From: VXRD01 sp965242535
GTDB lineage: Bacteria; Latescibacterota; UBA2968
Assembly: GCA_965242535.1 (NCBI GenBank)
Contig: OZ251458.1
Coordinates: 992,001 to 1,056,000, forward strand
Length of the DNA stretch: 64,000 nt
Reading direction: 5' to 3'
The number at the start of each line of letters is the position of its first letter. Position 1 is the first letter of the stretch. A program made the translations under genes and the position numbers. The notes below the pieces were generated by a model. That model made no database searches. It was given only the letters and a program-made list of their open reading frames with translations, and was not told the DNA's origin. Positions 8,174-16,300 of this stretch are shown here, one piece after another.

Positions 8174-9244
8174 TCACTCTTTCGCCCATTCGCGCATCCT
8201 GCGCTCGGCTTCGGCGATTTGATCTGCGGTCATATCCTGGGCGAGTTTATCGCGTTCTTCGCGGGCCTTCTCGTGACCCTGTGCCGCGGCCAAGCTCCAC
8301 CACTTGTGGGCCTCCACAATGTCTTTCGGCAGGCCGAGTTCACCCACGGAATAGAAATTACCGAGTGAGAATAGGGCTTCTGATTCGCCTTGGTCTGCGG
8401 CCTTGCGAACCCACTTCATGACCTCTGCACCGTCTTTTTCAACGCCCTGCCCTTTGTAATACATCGAAGCGAGAATGAGTTGGCCCCTCGGATGACCTGA
8501 CTCTGCGGCCTTGCGAAGCCACTTTAAGGCCTCCACAGGATCCTGTGGAACCCCTTCCCCTTTGAAATAAAAATAGAAAAGTTGGAACTGGGCTTTGGCA
8601 TAGCCTTGCTCGGCCGCCTTGTGAAGCCACTTTAAGGCCTCCACAGGATCCTGTGGAACACCTTGCCCTTTGGAATACATCTCAGCAAGGTGCGCCTGCG
8701 CCAAGGCATAGCCATGCTCGGCCGCCTTGTGAAGCCAATCCACGGCCTCCTCTTCGTCTTTATCCACGCCTTGGCCCCTGGCATACAGCGCGGCGAGGTT
8801 ATACTGGGCTTTGCCATCGCCTTGGTCTGCGGCTTTGCGAAGCCACTTTGCGGCCTCCGCGTAGTTTTTCGACATGCCCAAATCGCCGAGGCGATAAATC
8901 ATGCCGAGGCGCACTTGCGCTTTGACATGGCCTTGGTCTGCGGCCTTGCCAAGCCATTTTGTGGCCTCTGCACCGTCTTTCTTTGTGCCTTGGCCTTTGT
9001 AATACATATAGCCGATGAGATACTGCGCCTCGGCATCGCCTCGCGCGGCGACGGGTTGCAGTTCTTTGCGCGCAGTCGCGTAGTCCTTGCGGTTGTAAGC
9101 ATCCTTGCCAGCTTGCAAGTCCCCCCAAGCCGAGGACGCGATGATCAGACACAGCGACAGAACGAACAGCAATCGGGTCGCGCCAGACACAGCGCGTTGC
9201 ACATAGGGTTGACCTTTATTCGCGGTCATCGTGATTTTGGCCAT
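8174..9244 (-). CDS. Sel1-like-repeat secreted protein 2
   Basis: A 356-residue paralogue of SLR protein 1 with the same signal peptide region and about seven Sel1 repeats. It ends ERRMREWAKE. The ATG at 9244 follows GAAGGAGATTTACC. The 5' leader (9268-9378) contains the conserved hairpin also found before SLR proteins 3 and 4. The gene lies downstream of precursor peptide 1 and can be read with it in one transcript. Residues QLFYFYFKGEGVPQ show an aromatic-rich diverged repeat. No enzymatic motif is visible. Confidence 0.88.
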   Translation of the reverse strand: MAKITMTANKGQPYVQRAVSGATRLLFVLSLCLIIASSAWGDLQAGKDAYNRKDYATARKELQPVAARGDAEAQYLIGYMYYKGQGTKKDGAEATKWLGKAADQGHVKAQVRLGMIYRLGDLGMSKNYAEAAKWLRKAADQGDGKAQYNLAALYARGQGVDKDEEEAVDWLHKAAEHGYALAQAHLAEMYSKGQGVPQDPVEALKWLHKAAEQGYAKAQFQLFYFYFKGEGVPQDPVEALKWLRKAAESGHPRGQLILASMYYKGQGVEKDGAEVMKWVRKAADQGESEALFSLGNFYSVGELGLPKDIVEAHKWWSLAAAQGHEKAREERDKLAQDMTADQIAEAERRMREWAKE

Positions 9245-9267
9245 GGTAAATCTCCTTCATTTTTTAG

Positions 9268-9378
9268 TTGGGAAAGTGGAAGAATCCCGATGGGATGTTG
9301 CACAATTTGGTTGCACAAAGTAATGAATGATACGGGTCAAAGCCACCTAATCTCGATAAAGAATAAGCGGCCTTGACC
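9268..9378 (-). promoter_or_regulatory. Conserved SLR leader with imperfect hairpin
   Basis: A block of about 110 bp immediately 5' of SLR gene 2. It includes GGGAAAGTGGAAGAATCCCG and an inverted repeat GGTCAAAGCCAC / GCGGCCTTGACC (9335-9378; 12-bp arms, two mismatches, about 19-base loop). Near-identical blocks occur at 10740-10851, 19629-19723 and 20740-20836. It could be a 5'-UTR element, a processing site or merely part of the duplicated unit. Confidence 0.5.
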
Positions 9379-9475
9379 GTCAAGATAAGAAAAAAAAGAA
9401 GAAAGACTTCTAAGAATCGATCCCTACAGCCCGTAATCCCATAAGATATTTACCGCTACTGTAGGGCCACCATTG

Positions 9476-9712
9476 TTAGCTGTCAATCCTGCAGTCATGA
9501 AATCCACAGCCCCCGCCTCCGCTGTCTCTACCACATTCATGCGAGATACAAATACCGTCGTCGTCGTCTGTCCCACAGGTATGGGAAAAACAAAACATTT
9601 CCAACCTGTCTTCAAGCGCGTCAACGGCCAGATCCTCGTAGAGTTCGGGATACGACGCGATGTGCGCTTTGAGATCGGCTTCCGAAGAAATGCGGGAAGT
9701 CAGTTGAGTCAT
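9476..9712 (-). CDS. Putative RiPP precursor peptide 1 (Cys/His-repeat core)
   Basis: A 78-residue peptide starting at the ATG at 9712 (GAGGAGG site 7-10 bases upstream). Residues 1-39 (MTQLTSRISSEADL... ALEDRLEM) are an acidic, helical leader. The same leader, with K15 changed to R, starts peptide 2. The core has six Cys at 41, 46, 55, 60, 69 and 74, an exact 5-9-5-9-5 spacing made by three 14-residue repeats, each with C-x2-H-x-C (CFSHTC, CISHEC, CGFHDC). A SPASM radical SAM enzyme lies 1.6 kb upstream on the same strand. A thioether-type peptide is the natural inference, but no product is known to me. It could instead bind metal. Confidence 0.75.
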   Translation of the reverse strand: MTQLTSRISSEADLKAHIASYPELYEDLAVDALEDRLEMFCFSHTCGTDDDDGICISHECGRDSGGGGCGFHDCRIDS

Positions 9713-9725
9713 GATACTATCCTCC

Positions 9726-9773
9726 TCAATTGAAAGGTGAACAAACGGCATCGGTTCGACAGGTATCAAACAT
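9726..9773 (-). CDS. Mini-ORF copy 2 upstream of precursor 1
   Basis: A 15-residue frame MFDTCRTDAVCSPFN. Its ATG at 9773 follows the strong site AAAGGAGG, and its TGA overlaps the ribosome site of precursor 1, which starts 13 bases later. The layout suits translational coupling or a leader peptide. Sequence is nearly identical to copy 3, so recent duplication could explain the conservation. Confidence 0.4.
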   Translation of the reverse strand: MFDTCRTDAVCSPFN

Positions 9774-9794
9774 GTTGCCTCCTTTCTCGAGCAT

Positions 9795-9846
9795 TTGCAC
9801 GCGCTCGCGTTGCGAGGTCTGTCGTTAGGCGTTGGTGGGACATGCC
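9795..9846 (-). pseudogene. Fused remnants: permease tail joined to maturase tail (copy 2)
   Basis: The minus strand reads a degraded permease end (ACPTNA) followed by the maturase end RQTSQRERV, where the stop codon TAA has become CAA. The same junction occurs at 8109-8154. It supports tandem duplication of one unit. Confidence 0.6.
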
Positions 9847-9865
9847 TGTATCCAGTACTCATCGC

Positions 9866-10717
9866 TCACTTTTTGGTCCATTCGCGGCGCATCCTGCGTT
9901 CGGCTTCGGCGATTTGATCTGCGGTCATATCTCGGGCGAGCTTACCGCGTTCTTCGCTGGCCTTCTCGTGACCCTGTGCCGCGGCCAAGCTCCACCACTT
10001 GTGGGCCTCCACCATGTCTTTCGACATGTCCAACACACCTTGAGCATATATCCCGCCGAGAGAGAATTGTGCGTAATCATAGCCTCGCTCTGCGGCCTTG
10101 CGAAGCCACTGCACGGCCTCCGCATTGTCTTGCGGAACGCCCTCCCCTGCGTAATACATCTCAGCAAGGCCAAATTGAGCTCTGGCATCGCCTTGGTCTG
10201 CGGCCTTGCGAAGCCATTTTATGGCCTCCTCCGTGTCTTGTGGGACGCCTTGCCCATTGAGATACATCTTGAAAAGGCGGGCTTGGGCTTGGGCATAGCC
10301 TTGTTCGGCAGCCTTGTGAATCCAATCCACAAACGCCTCTTCGTCTTTATCTACGCCTTGCCCCCCCGCATACAACAAGGCGAGGCTATACTGGGCTTTG
10401 GCATCGCCTTGGGTTGCGGCCTTGCGAAGCCACTTTGCGGCCTCCGCGTAGTTTTTCGGAATGCCCGAATAGCCGAGGCGATACATCATGCCGAGGAGCA
10501 CTCGTGCTTTGCGATAGCCTTGCTCTGCGGCCTTGCGAAGCCATTTTGTGGCCTCTGCACCGTCTTTCTTCACGTCCCGACCTTTGGAATATATATAGCC
10601 GATGAGATACTGAGCACTGGCATCGCTTTGATCGATGAAAAACAAGCGTGTTGCGTCATACACAGCGCGTTGTACATCGGTTCGCCGTTTATTCGCAGTC
10701 ATCGTGATTTTGGTCAT
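9866..10717 (-). CDS. Sel1-like-repeat protein 3 (signal peptide deleted)
   Basis: A 283-residue paralogue with about six Sel1 repeats. It starts MTKITMTANKRRTDVQ like the others but jumps from ATRLFF to IDQSDASAQYLIGY. This loses about 44 residues that in the paralogues hold the hydrophobic signal core and the first half-repeat. It is therefore predicted to stay in the cytoplasm or be non-functional. It sits between the two precursor peptides. The hairpin leader (10740-10851) is present 5' of it. Confidence 0.85.
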   Translation of the reverse strand: MTKITMTANKRRTDVQRAVYDATRLFFIDQSDASAQYLIGYIYSKGRDVKKDGAEATKWLRKAAEQGYRKARVLLGMMYRLGYSGIPKNYAEAAKWLRKAATQGDAKAQYSLALLYAGGQGVDKDEEAFVDWIHKAAEQGYAQAQARLFKMYLNGQGVPQDTEEAIKWLRKAADQGDARAQFGLAEMYYAGEGVPQDNAEAVQWLRKAAERGYDYAQFSLGGIYAQGVLDMSKDMVEAHKWWSLAAAQGHEKASEERGKLARDMTADQIAEAERRMRREWTKK

Positions 10718-10739
10718 GGCAAATCTCCTTCATTTATTG

Positions 10740-10851
10740 GGTGGGAAAGTGGAAAAAGCCCGATGGGATGTTGCACAATTCGGTTGCACAAAGGAATGAA
10801 TGATACGGGTCAAGGCCACCTAATCTCGATAGACAATAAGCGACCTTGACC
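10740..10851 (-). promoter_or_regulatory. Conserved SLR leader with hairpin (copy 2)
   Basis: The same block as at 9268-9378. The hairpin arms are GGTCAAGGCCAC and GCGACCTTGACC at 10808-10851. It lies between precursor 2 and SLR protein 3. Confidence 0.5.
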
Positions 10852-10870
10852 GGCAAAATAGGACACTACC

Positions 10871-10913
10871 GATTCGTAATTGCAATAGCTCCAAGTGCTT
10901 TTAATTACGAATC
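10871..10913 (-). terminator. Stem-loop over the stop codon of precursor 2
   Basis: A perfect 11-bp inverted repeat, GATTCGTAATT (10871-10881) and AATTACGAATC (10903-10913), with a 21-base loop. One arm contains the TAA stop of precursor 2. There is no long T-tract, so it may stabilise the transcript end or attenuate read-through into SLR 3 rather than fully terminate. One arm with its flank is also found near 20853-20870. Confidence 0.4.
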
Positions 10914-11180
10914 AGCAGAACATTCCGTGGGGTCAGACGTATCGACCACACAGAGGCCCCTGCTATCGATCAAACAGGCATCCGCCGCACAGGCCTCATC
11001 GCACCCACAGGCATCATCACACCCACAGGCATCATTGCATCCACAGAGGTTAATGAGACACCACATTTCCAACCTGTCTTCGAGCGCGTCAACGGCCAGA
11101 TCCTCGTAGAGTTCGGGATACGACGCGATGTGCGCTCTGAGGTCGGCTTCCGAAGAAATGCGGGAAGTCAGTTGAGTCAT
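10905..11180 (-). CDS. Putative RiPP precursor peptide 2 (CGC(N/D)(D/E)A core)
   Basis: A 91-residue peptide starting at the ATG at 11180, with the ribosome site GAGGAGGG. Residues 1-39 match the leader of peptide 1 except for one K/R change. The core has 11 Cys at 41, 46, 48, 52, 54, 58, 60, 64, 69, 77 and 87. It starts WCLINLC, the same C-x4-C as peptide 1, then has three hexapeptides CGCNDA, CGCDDA and CGCDEA and a looser tail ending TECSADS. The C-x3-D/E spacing recalls substrates of ranthipeptide-forming SPASM enzymes, but that is inference. The gene starts 82 bases after the maturase stop, which fits a shared transcript. Confidence 0.78.
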   Translation of the reverse strand: MTQLTSRISSEADLRAHIASYPELYEDLAVDALEDRLEMWCLINLCGCNDACGCDDACGCDEACAADACLIDSRGLCVVDTSDPTECSADS

Positions 11181-11184
11181 GATA

Positions 11185-11241
11185 CTACCCTCCTCGATTG
11201 AAAGGTGAACAAACAGCATCGGTTCGACAGGTATCAAACAT
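11185..11241 (-). CDS. Mini-ORF copy 3 between maturase and precursor 2
   Basis: An 18-residue frame MFDTCRTDAVCSPFNRGG. Its ATG at 11241 is preceded by AAAGGAGG, 22 bases after the maturase stop. Its TAG is 4 bases before the precursor ATG, and its last codons form the precursor ribosome site. It may couple translation or be a third short product. Confidence 0.4.
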   Translation of the reverse strand: MFDTCRTDAVCSPFNRGG

Positions 11242-11262
11242 ACTGCCTCCTTTCTCGAGCAT

Positions 11263-12969
11263 TTACACGCGCTCGCGTTGCGAGGTGTGTCGATTGTGCT
11301 CCTCGAATATCTCGGGCACAACCGTGTGAAACACTTTGGGATACTCATCGCAATAGGACGTTTTGACATCGCCATCGTTTTTGACATACGCATGGGCGGC
11401 GCACCCACCGCCGCAAAAGAAGGCGTATTTGCATTTGCTACACGATGGCACGTTGGAAATATTGCGATCATACCACTCGGCTAAGCGGTCATCATCGAAT
11501 TGAACGCGACCGAGATAACTGCCCACCTTATACCGATCCATCCCCACCATTTCCCAGCAGGTATAGAGATCGCCATAAGGGTCAAAGATCAACATGCTGG
11601 TCTGTGCCCCGCAGAAGACGGGCTTAAAACTCAACAGCCCTTTGCCCTCAAAAGCCTTTTTGAAGGTCTGTCGAATGCCGTAGTCTTGGCAAGAAATCCG
11701 GTGCATCAAGTCGGGGTTCTCTTTGGCAAACTGATAGTATTTGCGCGTGTACTCCCGCCTTGGCATCACGGACACTTCGCCATTTTCGAGGCGGTTGGAC
11801 GCCCGTTCTATCGGCTGGAGATCCATTGGCCTTATGCCAGTTTGGTACTTCGAGAAAATCTTTTCTTCGCGCTCCACGTCGATATACTGTTCCTCGTCGA
11901 CCATTTCAGAAGCGGTGTCATCGAGTGCTCCGGGATCAAACGTCTCGTGTCCCCGCGTCTCACGCTCCGATGTGGGGGCTTCAATGGACATCAGAGGGAC
12001 CGTCTGACCGTAATCCCCCGGCGTCTTTTTGCCCGACATCGTCGCATTGCACGACATGCCCTCTTCAACTTGATGCACCAATGCAGAGTAGGCTGAAAAG
12101 TTGGGATAGTCTGTGAACCCTCTGTTTTTGAACAGACCGAATAACGCGGGCAAAATATCCACATTGTCGTAATCGGTGTTGATCCGCAGGGAAACCTGCA
12201 CATCGAGGGACAACGCAAGTGCCACATTTTTCATGATGGCGTCAAAACTATCGCCTGCGCGGTAATGCGGACGCTTGCGATTGTGATTTTCCGCTTCGCC
12301 ATCCAAGGTAATCTGGAGGCGCTTGATCTTTTTCGGGCCCAAGAGGTCTGTAAAATGGTGCAGGTCATACCCATTGGTAATCGCAGAAAAAACGTAACCG
12401 CGCTTCAAGCCTTCCTCTACGATATACCGCACGATCGCTTTGTTCTTCGCCAACAACGGCTCGCCGCCATACAGCGTAATGCTTTGGCTATGCATGGCTC
12501 GGTTGGGTTGAATTTCGCCCATCGCACGGTAGGCACGGTCGACCCTTTCTTTGGTGAAGACCTGTTTTGACCACCCCTTCCCATGCTCTGAAATGTCATT
12601 TTCAAAACAATAGGGACAGCGGAAGTTGCAATCGTAAGCCACCAAAAAGAGAAACGATGAGGCCCCACGGCTCGAGGTCTGATGGAGAAAATTCGCCATG
12701 CTATGCACGTATTCCCGTTCTTCCACAGGCGAACGATTGGTGAGATAGCCGCGTTTCATCAAGGTGTGGATCGTCTCTTTGGAACAGGGCAGGTGATCGA
12801 ACATCGCTTCGGAGAGGACAACCCGGCTTTTCATCAGCCGAGCGACGTCTTTGTTCACCCGATCCATCGCCCCCGTATAGCCGTGAACGAGCAAAGCGTA
12901 GTCGGGTTCGTCAGGCAGATTGACACAAATCGTATAGGACGATACGCGATACAACTCTGAACGTGCCAT
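11263..12969 (-). CDS. Radical SAM/SPASM peptide maturase
   Basis: A 568-residue enzyme. The ATG at 12969 has a GGAGG site 8 bases upstream; an in-frame hydrophobic extension to 13143 has no such support. Residues 1-95 form an N-terminal PqqD/SCIFF-maturase-like region. The SAM [4Fe-4S] motif is CNFRCPYC (C114, C118, C121), followed by the SAM-binding YGGEP. After a charged linker (about 380-440) comes the SPASM domain with QDYG, then CGAQTSMLIF and C510, C513, C519, C523 and C540 (CSKCKYAFFC) for auxiliary clusters. Such enzymes install thioether or C-C links in peptides. The short Cys-rich peptides just downstream are its likely substrates. Confidence 0.9.
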   Translation of the reverse strand: MARSELYRVSSYTICVNLPDEPDYALLVHGYTGAMDRVNKDVARLMKSRVVLSEAMFDHLPCSKETIHTLMKRGYLTNRSPVEEREYVHSMANFLHQTSSRGASSFLFLVAYDCNFRCPYCFENDISEHGKGWSKQVFTKERVDRAYRAMGEIQPNRAMHSQSITLYGGEPLLAKNKAIVRYIVEEGLKRGYVFSAITNGYDLHHFTDLLGPKKIKRLQITLDGEAENHNRKRPHYRAGDSFDAIMKNVALALSLDVQVSLRINTDYDNVDILPALFGLFKNRGFTDYPNFSAYSALVHQVEEGMSCNATMSGKKTPGDYGQTVPLMSIEAPTSERETRGHETFDPGALDDTASEMVDEEQYIDVEREEKIFSKYQTGIRPMDLQPIERASNRLENGEVSVMPRREYTRKYYQFAKENPDLMHRISCQDYGIRQTFKKAFEGKGLLSFKPVFCGAQTSMLIFDPYGDLYTCWEMVGMDRYKVGSYLGRVQFDDDRLAEWYDRNISNVPSCSKCKYAFFCGGGCAAHAYVKNDGDVKTSYCDEYPKVFHTVVPEIFEEHNRHTSQRERV

Positions 12970-13020
12970 GAGAAAACCTCCGAGAATGAAGGGGAACAGA
13001 CCGTCGATCAATTTTGCACT

Positions 13021-13146
13021 CGCCCTTTTAATCCGCAAGATGTGTGCCAAAAATTGTCCAAAGATGAAAAAAGACACTTGCACATAATTAACCTTTTGAA
13101 AAACAGAGAGATAAAATTTCAGAATCATTTGTTTTTGGGCCAAAAG
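13021..13146 (-). promoter_or_regulatory. Conserved upstream region of the maturase operon
   Basis: A/T-rich DNA before the maturase. Its blocks CTTTTGAAAAAC, GATGTGTGCCAAAAA and ACTTGCACAT recur almost unchanged at 24743-24860 before the deleted second locus. It most likely carries the operon promoter; I could not fix -35/-10 boxes with confidence. The remaining bases from 12970 to 13318 hold only the two inverted repeats listed next. Confidence 0.45.
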
Positions 13147-13189
13147 AAAATCGGACGCCTTTTGTTCATCTCAAAAAGCGTCCGATTTT
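13147..13189. terminator. Perfect 12-bp inverted repeat, probable bidirectional terminator
   Basis: AAAATCGGACGC (13147-13158) and GCGTCCGATTTT (13178-13189) pair perfectly. The inner CTTTTG/CAAAAAG extends the stem, leaving a loop of about 7 bases. A and T runs on both sides fit intrinsic termination of the ABC-2/M1 gene upstream. The left arm is not present in the second copy of this region. Confidence 0.5.
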
Positions 13190-13197
13190 GATACAGT

Positions 13198-13217
13198 GGT
13201 GTCCGTAAATGGACACC
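13198..13217. promoter_or_regulatory. Palindromic operator-like site GGTGTCC-N6-GGACACC
   Basis: A perfect 7-bp inverted repeat with 6-base spacer GTAAAT, upstream of the maturase. The identical 20-bp site occurs at 24920-24939 before the second locus, although the DNA between that site and the genes has diverged. This suits a dimeric regulator. A half-site-like GCGTCC/GTGTCC lies about 20 bp away in both copies. Confidence 0.5.
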
Positions 13218-13318
13218 TGCGTCAATGTCAAAGATCTGCATCCCAATGATCGCGTTCGGGATATGACGCAATATGCACGGGGAAAGACGTGAGCCGCGAT
13301 ACGCCCCGCCATGTAAAA

Positions 13319-16300
13319 TCACCGCGGGGCATGCCTATCCACAAACCGCCAGCGCACCGCATCGGCATACAGGCGACCTTCTGCGAGGTCGGATAGTTCG
13401 ACCACTGCCGCTTCCCCTTCGGCGAATTTGTATCGCCCCAAGTGATTCCATCCCGCCTTCATGTGGTCGCGTTCCATGGCGAGCGTATCGGCCCTGCCCC
13501 CGCAAAAAACAGTGAGGGTAAAGCGCGCCCCGATGCCCTCGCGCTTCGCCGTTGCCGGATCGGGAAAATAGAACCCCACATCGAAGGCGCCTGCTTTGGG
13601 GATGCGCGCGGTCCACACCGCGGGTTGTGCCCCATCGCCCGCCTGCTTTTGCCGATACGTCTTTTCGTATCGCCCATACGCCTCCGCCAAGGTGTGCTCG
13701 CGCCAGTTGCCCCCTTTGATCCCGGGGCGCGAGAAGCGCGTCGCGCGGCGTATCGGCATGGAAAATCCCCTGTCGTCATTGTCGATCACGATCTCGAGCG
13801 CGTCTCCATCGTTCGCCTCATCTTCGCCGGTCACATCTTTGAGATAGGCAACCGCGCGCCCCTTTGTCACCTGTTCGGGAGCGCGCACCGGAGATGCGAG
13901 CGGTTCTCGGTTGCGCGCGAGGAAGGGATCGACGACCACCCGCAAGGGCCGCTCCCACAAAACCATTGAAACTTCGATCTCCTGCCCGCCTTTGATCTCA
14001 ACGCCTTTGGCGATCTCATCGTCTCGCCCCACGGCTGTAATTTGCACATAGCCCCTGCCGGGTTCGCCATTTTTGATTCGCACCACCAGTTGATAGGCCA
14101 GCGTTCCCGAGCCATCGTCCATCTTCATCGCGTCGACTTTTGTCAGGGTATAGCCTGGGATTTCCGTGCCGTAGATCCAATCGCCGATGAGCCGTTGCAA
14201 TCTCAGGCGGTCTTCCCGATCGGAAAGATGGCTTAGGGCGACGCGCTGAAAGGTCGCAAAATCGAGGGCTTTGTACTCGTAATTGCGATCGATGTCGACC
14301 AAGACCGTGCGAAAGGCGTCTTTGCCCAAAAAGGAGGCCATCATTTCAAAGAGCACGGGGCCCTTGACCTCGAGCACTTGGCGATAGAGCGCGGCGTCTC
14401 GTTCGGGGTCTAAATCGGCAAGCGACCTGTCCTGCATCTGGGCGATCAGTTTGTTCCACGCCCTCAATTCTCTCCGGCTGACAAACGCCGCCCTGTCGCT
14501 GCTCTGTCGTTGGCTCGGGTAAAAAGCGGCGGTCATTTCGGTTTTCAATTCATTCTGGAGATACATGGGCATGCCCTTTTTGAGCAGGGCGCCATGGGCG
14601 CCCACAAAGTGCTTGTCATAAGCCCAAAGCTGAGCAACGGGACTGCGAAACAGCCCGCCATCGGGATTACGCTCTGCGCTTTCTTCGGCAAAAAAGGTTT
14701 CGAGAATGGCGCGTACCAAAAGGTCTTTTTGTACTTTTTTATCGCGATCGAAATTGCGGAGCCGCATTATGAGCACGTCTTCTTCGATCATCAACACGCC
14801 CGGTTGCGTCAGGCCGCCCCTTTCCTCCCACCCCTCGTAATACCACTGGATGTGAAAGGGCACTTCCACCACCGCAAGGGTCGGATAGGGATATTTCATG
14901 CCGGCCTCTCGTTCCATTAAATCCACGATTTGCTCGAGCGCGCGCCCAATTTCTCCTTCGGCACCTTCAAAAAAATGAATCGCGCTCAAATGCGAGGGAT
15001 GCACGTAAAGGGCGCAGGCGATGTCGTGAATGATGGCGCGATAAACGCGATAGACCCCCGCGTTGAGCGACAGAACGGGCACGGGTTTTTCAACGACCCA
15101 CGCTTGCCTGACCCGCGTATCGAGGGTATCGGCCTTGCGGACCTGCCCTTGCGTAATGACTTCGAGACCCTTTGGGAATGCGATGTGCAAATTTGCCGTT
15201 GCAAAAGAGACCGGCCGCGCATGACCATCGCCATAATCCACCCCCGCGACCGGATACCAACGGCTGCGCGGTGGCAGAAAGATGGACTCATCGCGGATCC
15301 AAGCGGTCAAAGAGCCCCTGTCCATATTCCCTCCGGTTCGCAGCCGGGGTTTGCCCTTTTCCCGCTCGAGATCAAACCCATCTGTGTCGATCTCACCCGC
15401 ATAGGCCAGCGTCAGGTCGAGTTCGCGCTCCGAGAGCAGGGGATCGCCGGGAAGAACGCGGATCACACTCCCCTGTCGCGTCCAAGTCATGGCTCCCCCA
15501 TCGCCCCTTGTCAGGCTCTGAATTTTGAACCCGGGGTTGAGTGACAGAATCAACGTATCGAGCGGCGCTTCATGGGGGTTTTTCAAGGTGATTGTGCCCG
15601 AGGCGGCAAGCGGATATTTGCCCAAAAGGGTTATAGCGAGATCGTAATGGGTGATTGCCGCTGCGGGAATATGGGCCACCGCTTCTTGTCGTGCGAGCAG
15701 GGACTGGCGATACGCTTGCCCGTCTCGCGCTTCCACCTCCATAAACGCGTAAAGACCCGCCGCCAATCCAAAGCCGATCACCGCGCCACTGCGGCCGCCC
15801 CACCGCGCCGTTGCGGAATGTGCAAGGCGGGGATATCGGTCTATCGCCAAGCCCAACAAGCCGAGGCCGAGAAAAATGTACAACACGCGCTGCAAGCCCA
15901 CTTGCGTCACATCGCCAAGCCCCATCAGGTCCGAATAATGCATGCGAAGATAGAAAGCACCAAAGTCGTAGATGCCGCCATATCGCTCGCCGAAAAACAA
16001 GATGATGGAGAGCGAATACGCGGTCGCGATCAAGGCCGCCGCGATTGGCTGACGCAACAAGACGCCGAAAAAGAAGGTCAGCGAAGACAGAAAAATCAGG
16101 GCCGGCAGGTTCAAGAACACGAGGTATAAGAGATAGGGTTTTATCGCAAAGGAGTCCCCGGTCATGCTGATCGTTGCCGCTTGGATGCCCAATGCCAAAA
16201 TCAGCCCCCCAAGGCTCAAAAAGAAAAGCGCGCTAACACCTCCCAAATACTTCCCCACGACCAGCTCGGCTGTTGAAATGGGACGTCCGGCCACCACTTC

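Noticed and set aside
9713..9862. Longer start for precursor 1 (extra 50 residues)
   Set aside because: This frame reads out of phase through the mini-ORF and the duplicated maturase tail. The ATG at 9712 has the ribosome site and matches the start of precursor 2.
6530..10700. Long plus-strand frames across the SLR genes (repeated VCGLAKPLYGLRIVF-like peptides)
   Set aside because: They are antisense shadows of the Sel1 repeats; the minus-strand frames have signal peptides, ribosome sites and family motifs.
12970..13143. In-frame N-terminal extension of the maturase with a hydrophobic stretch (YVQVSFFIFGQFLAHIL)
   Set aside because: The ATG at 12969 has a strong GGAGG site. The same DNA in the second locus differs mostly at non-synonymous positions, so it behaves like non-coding sequence.
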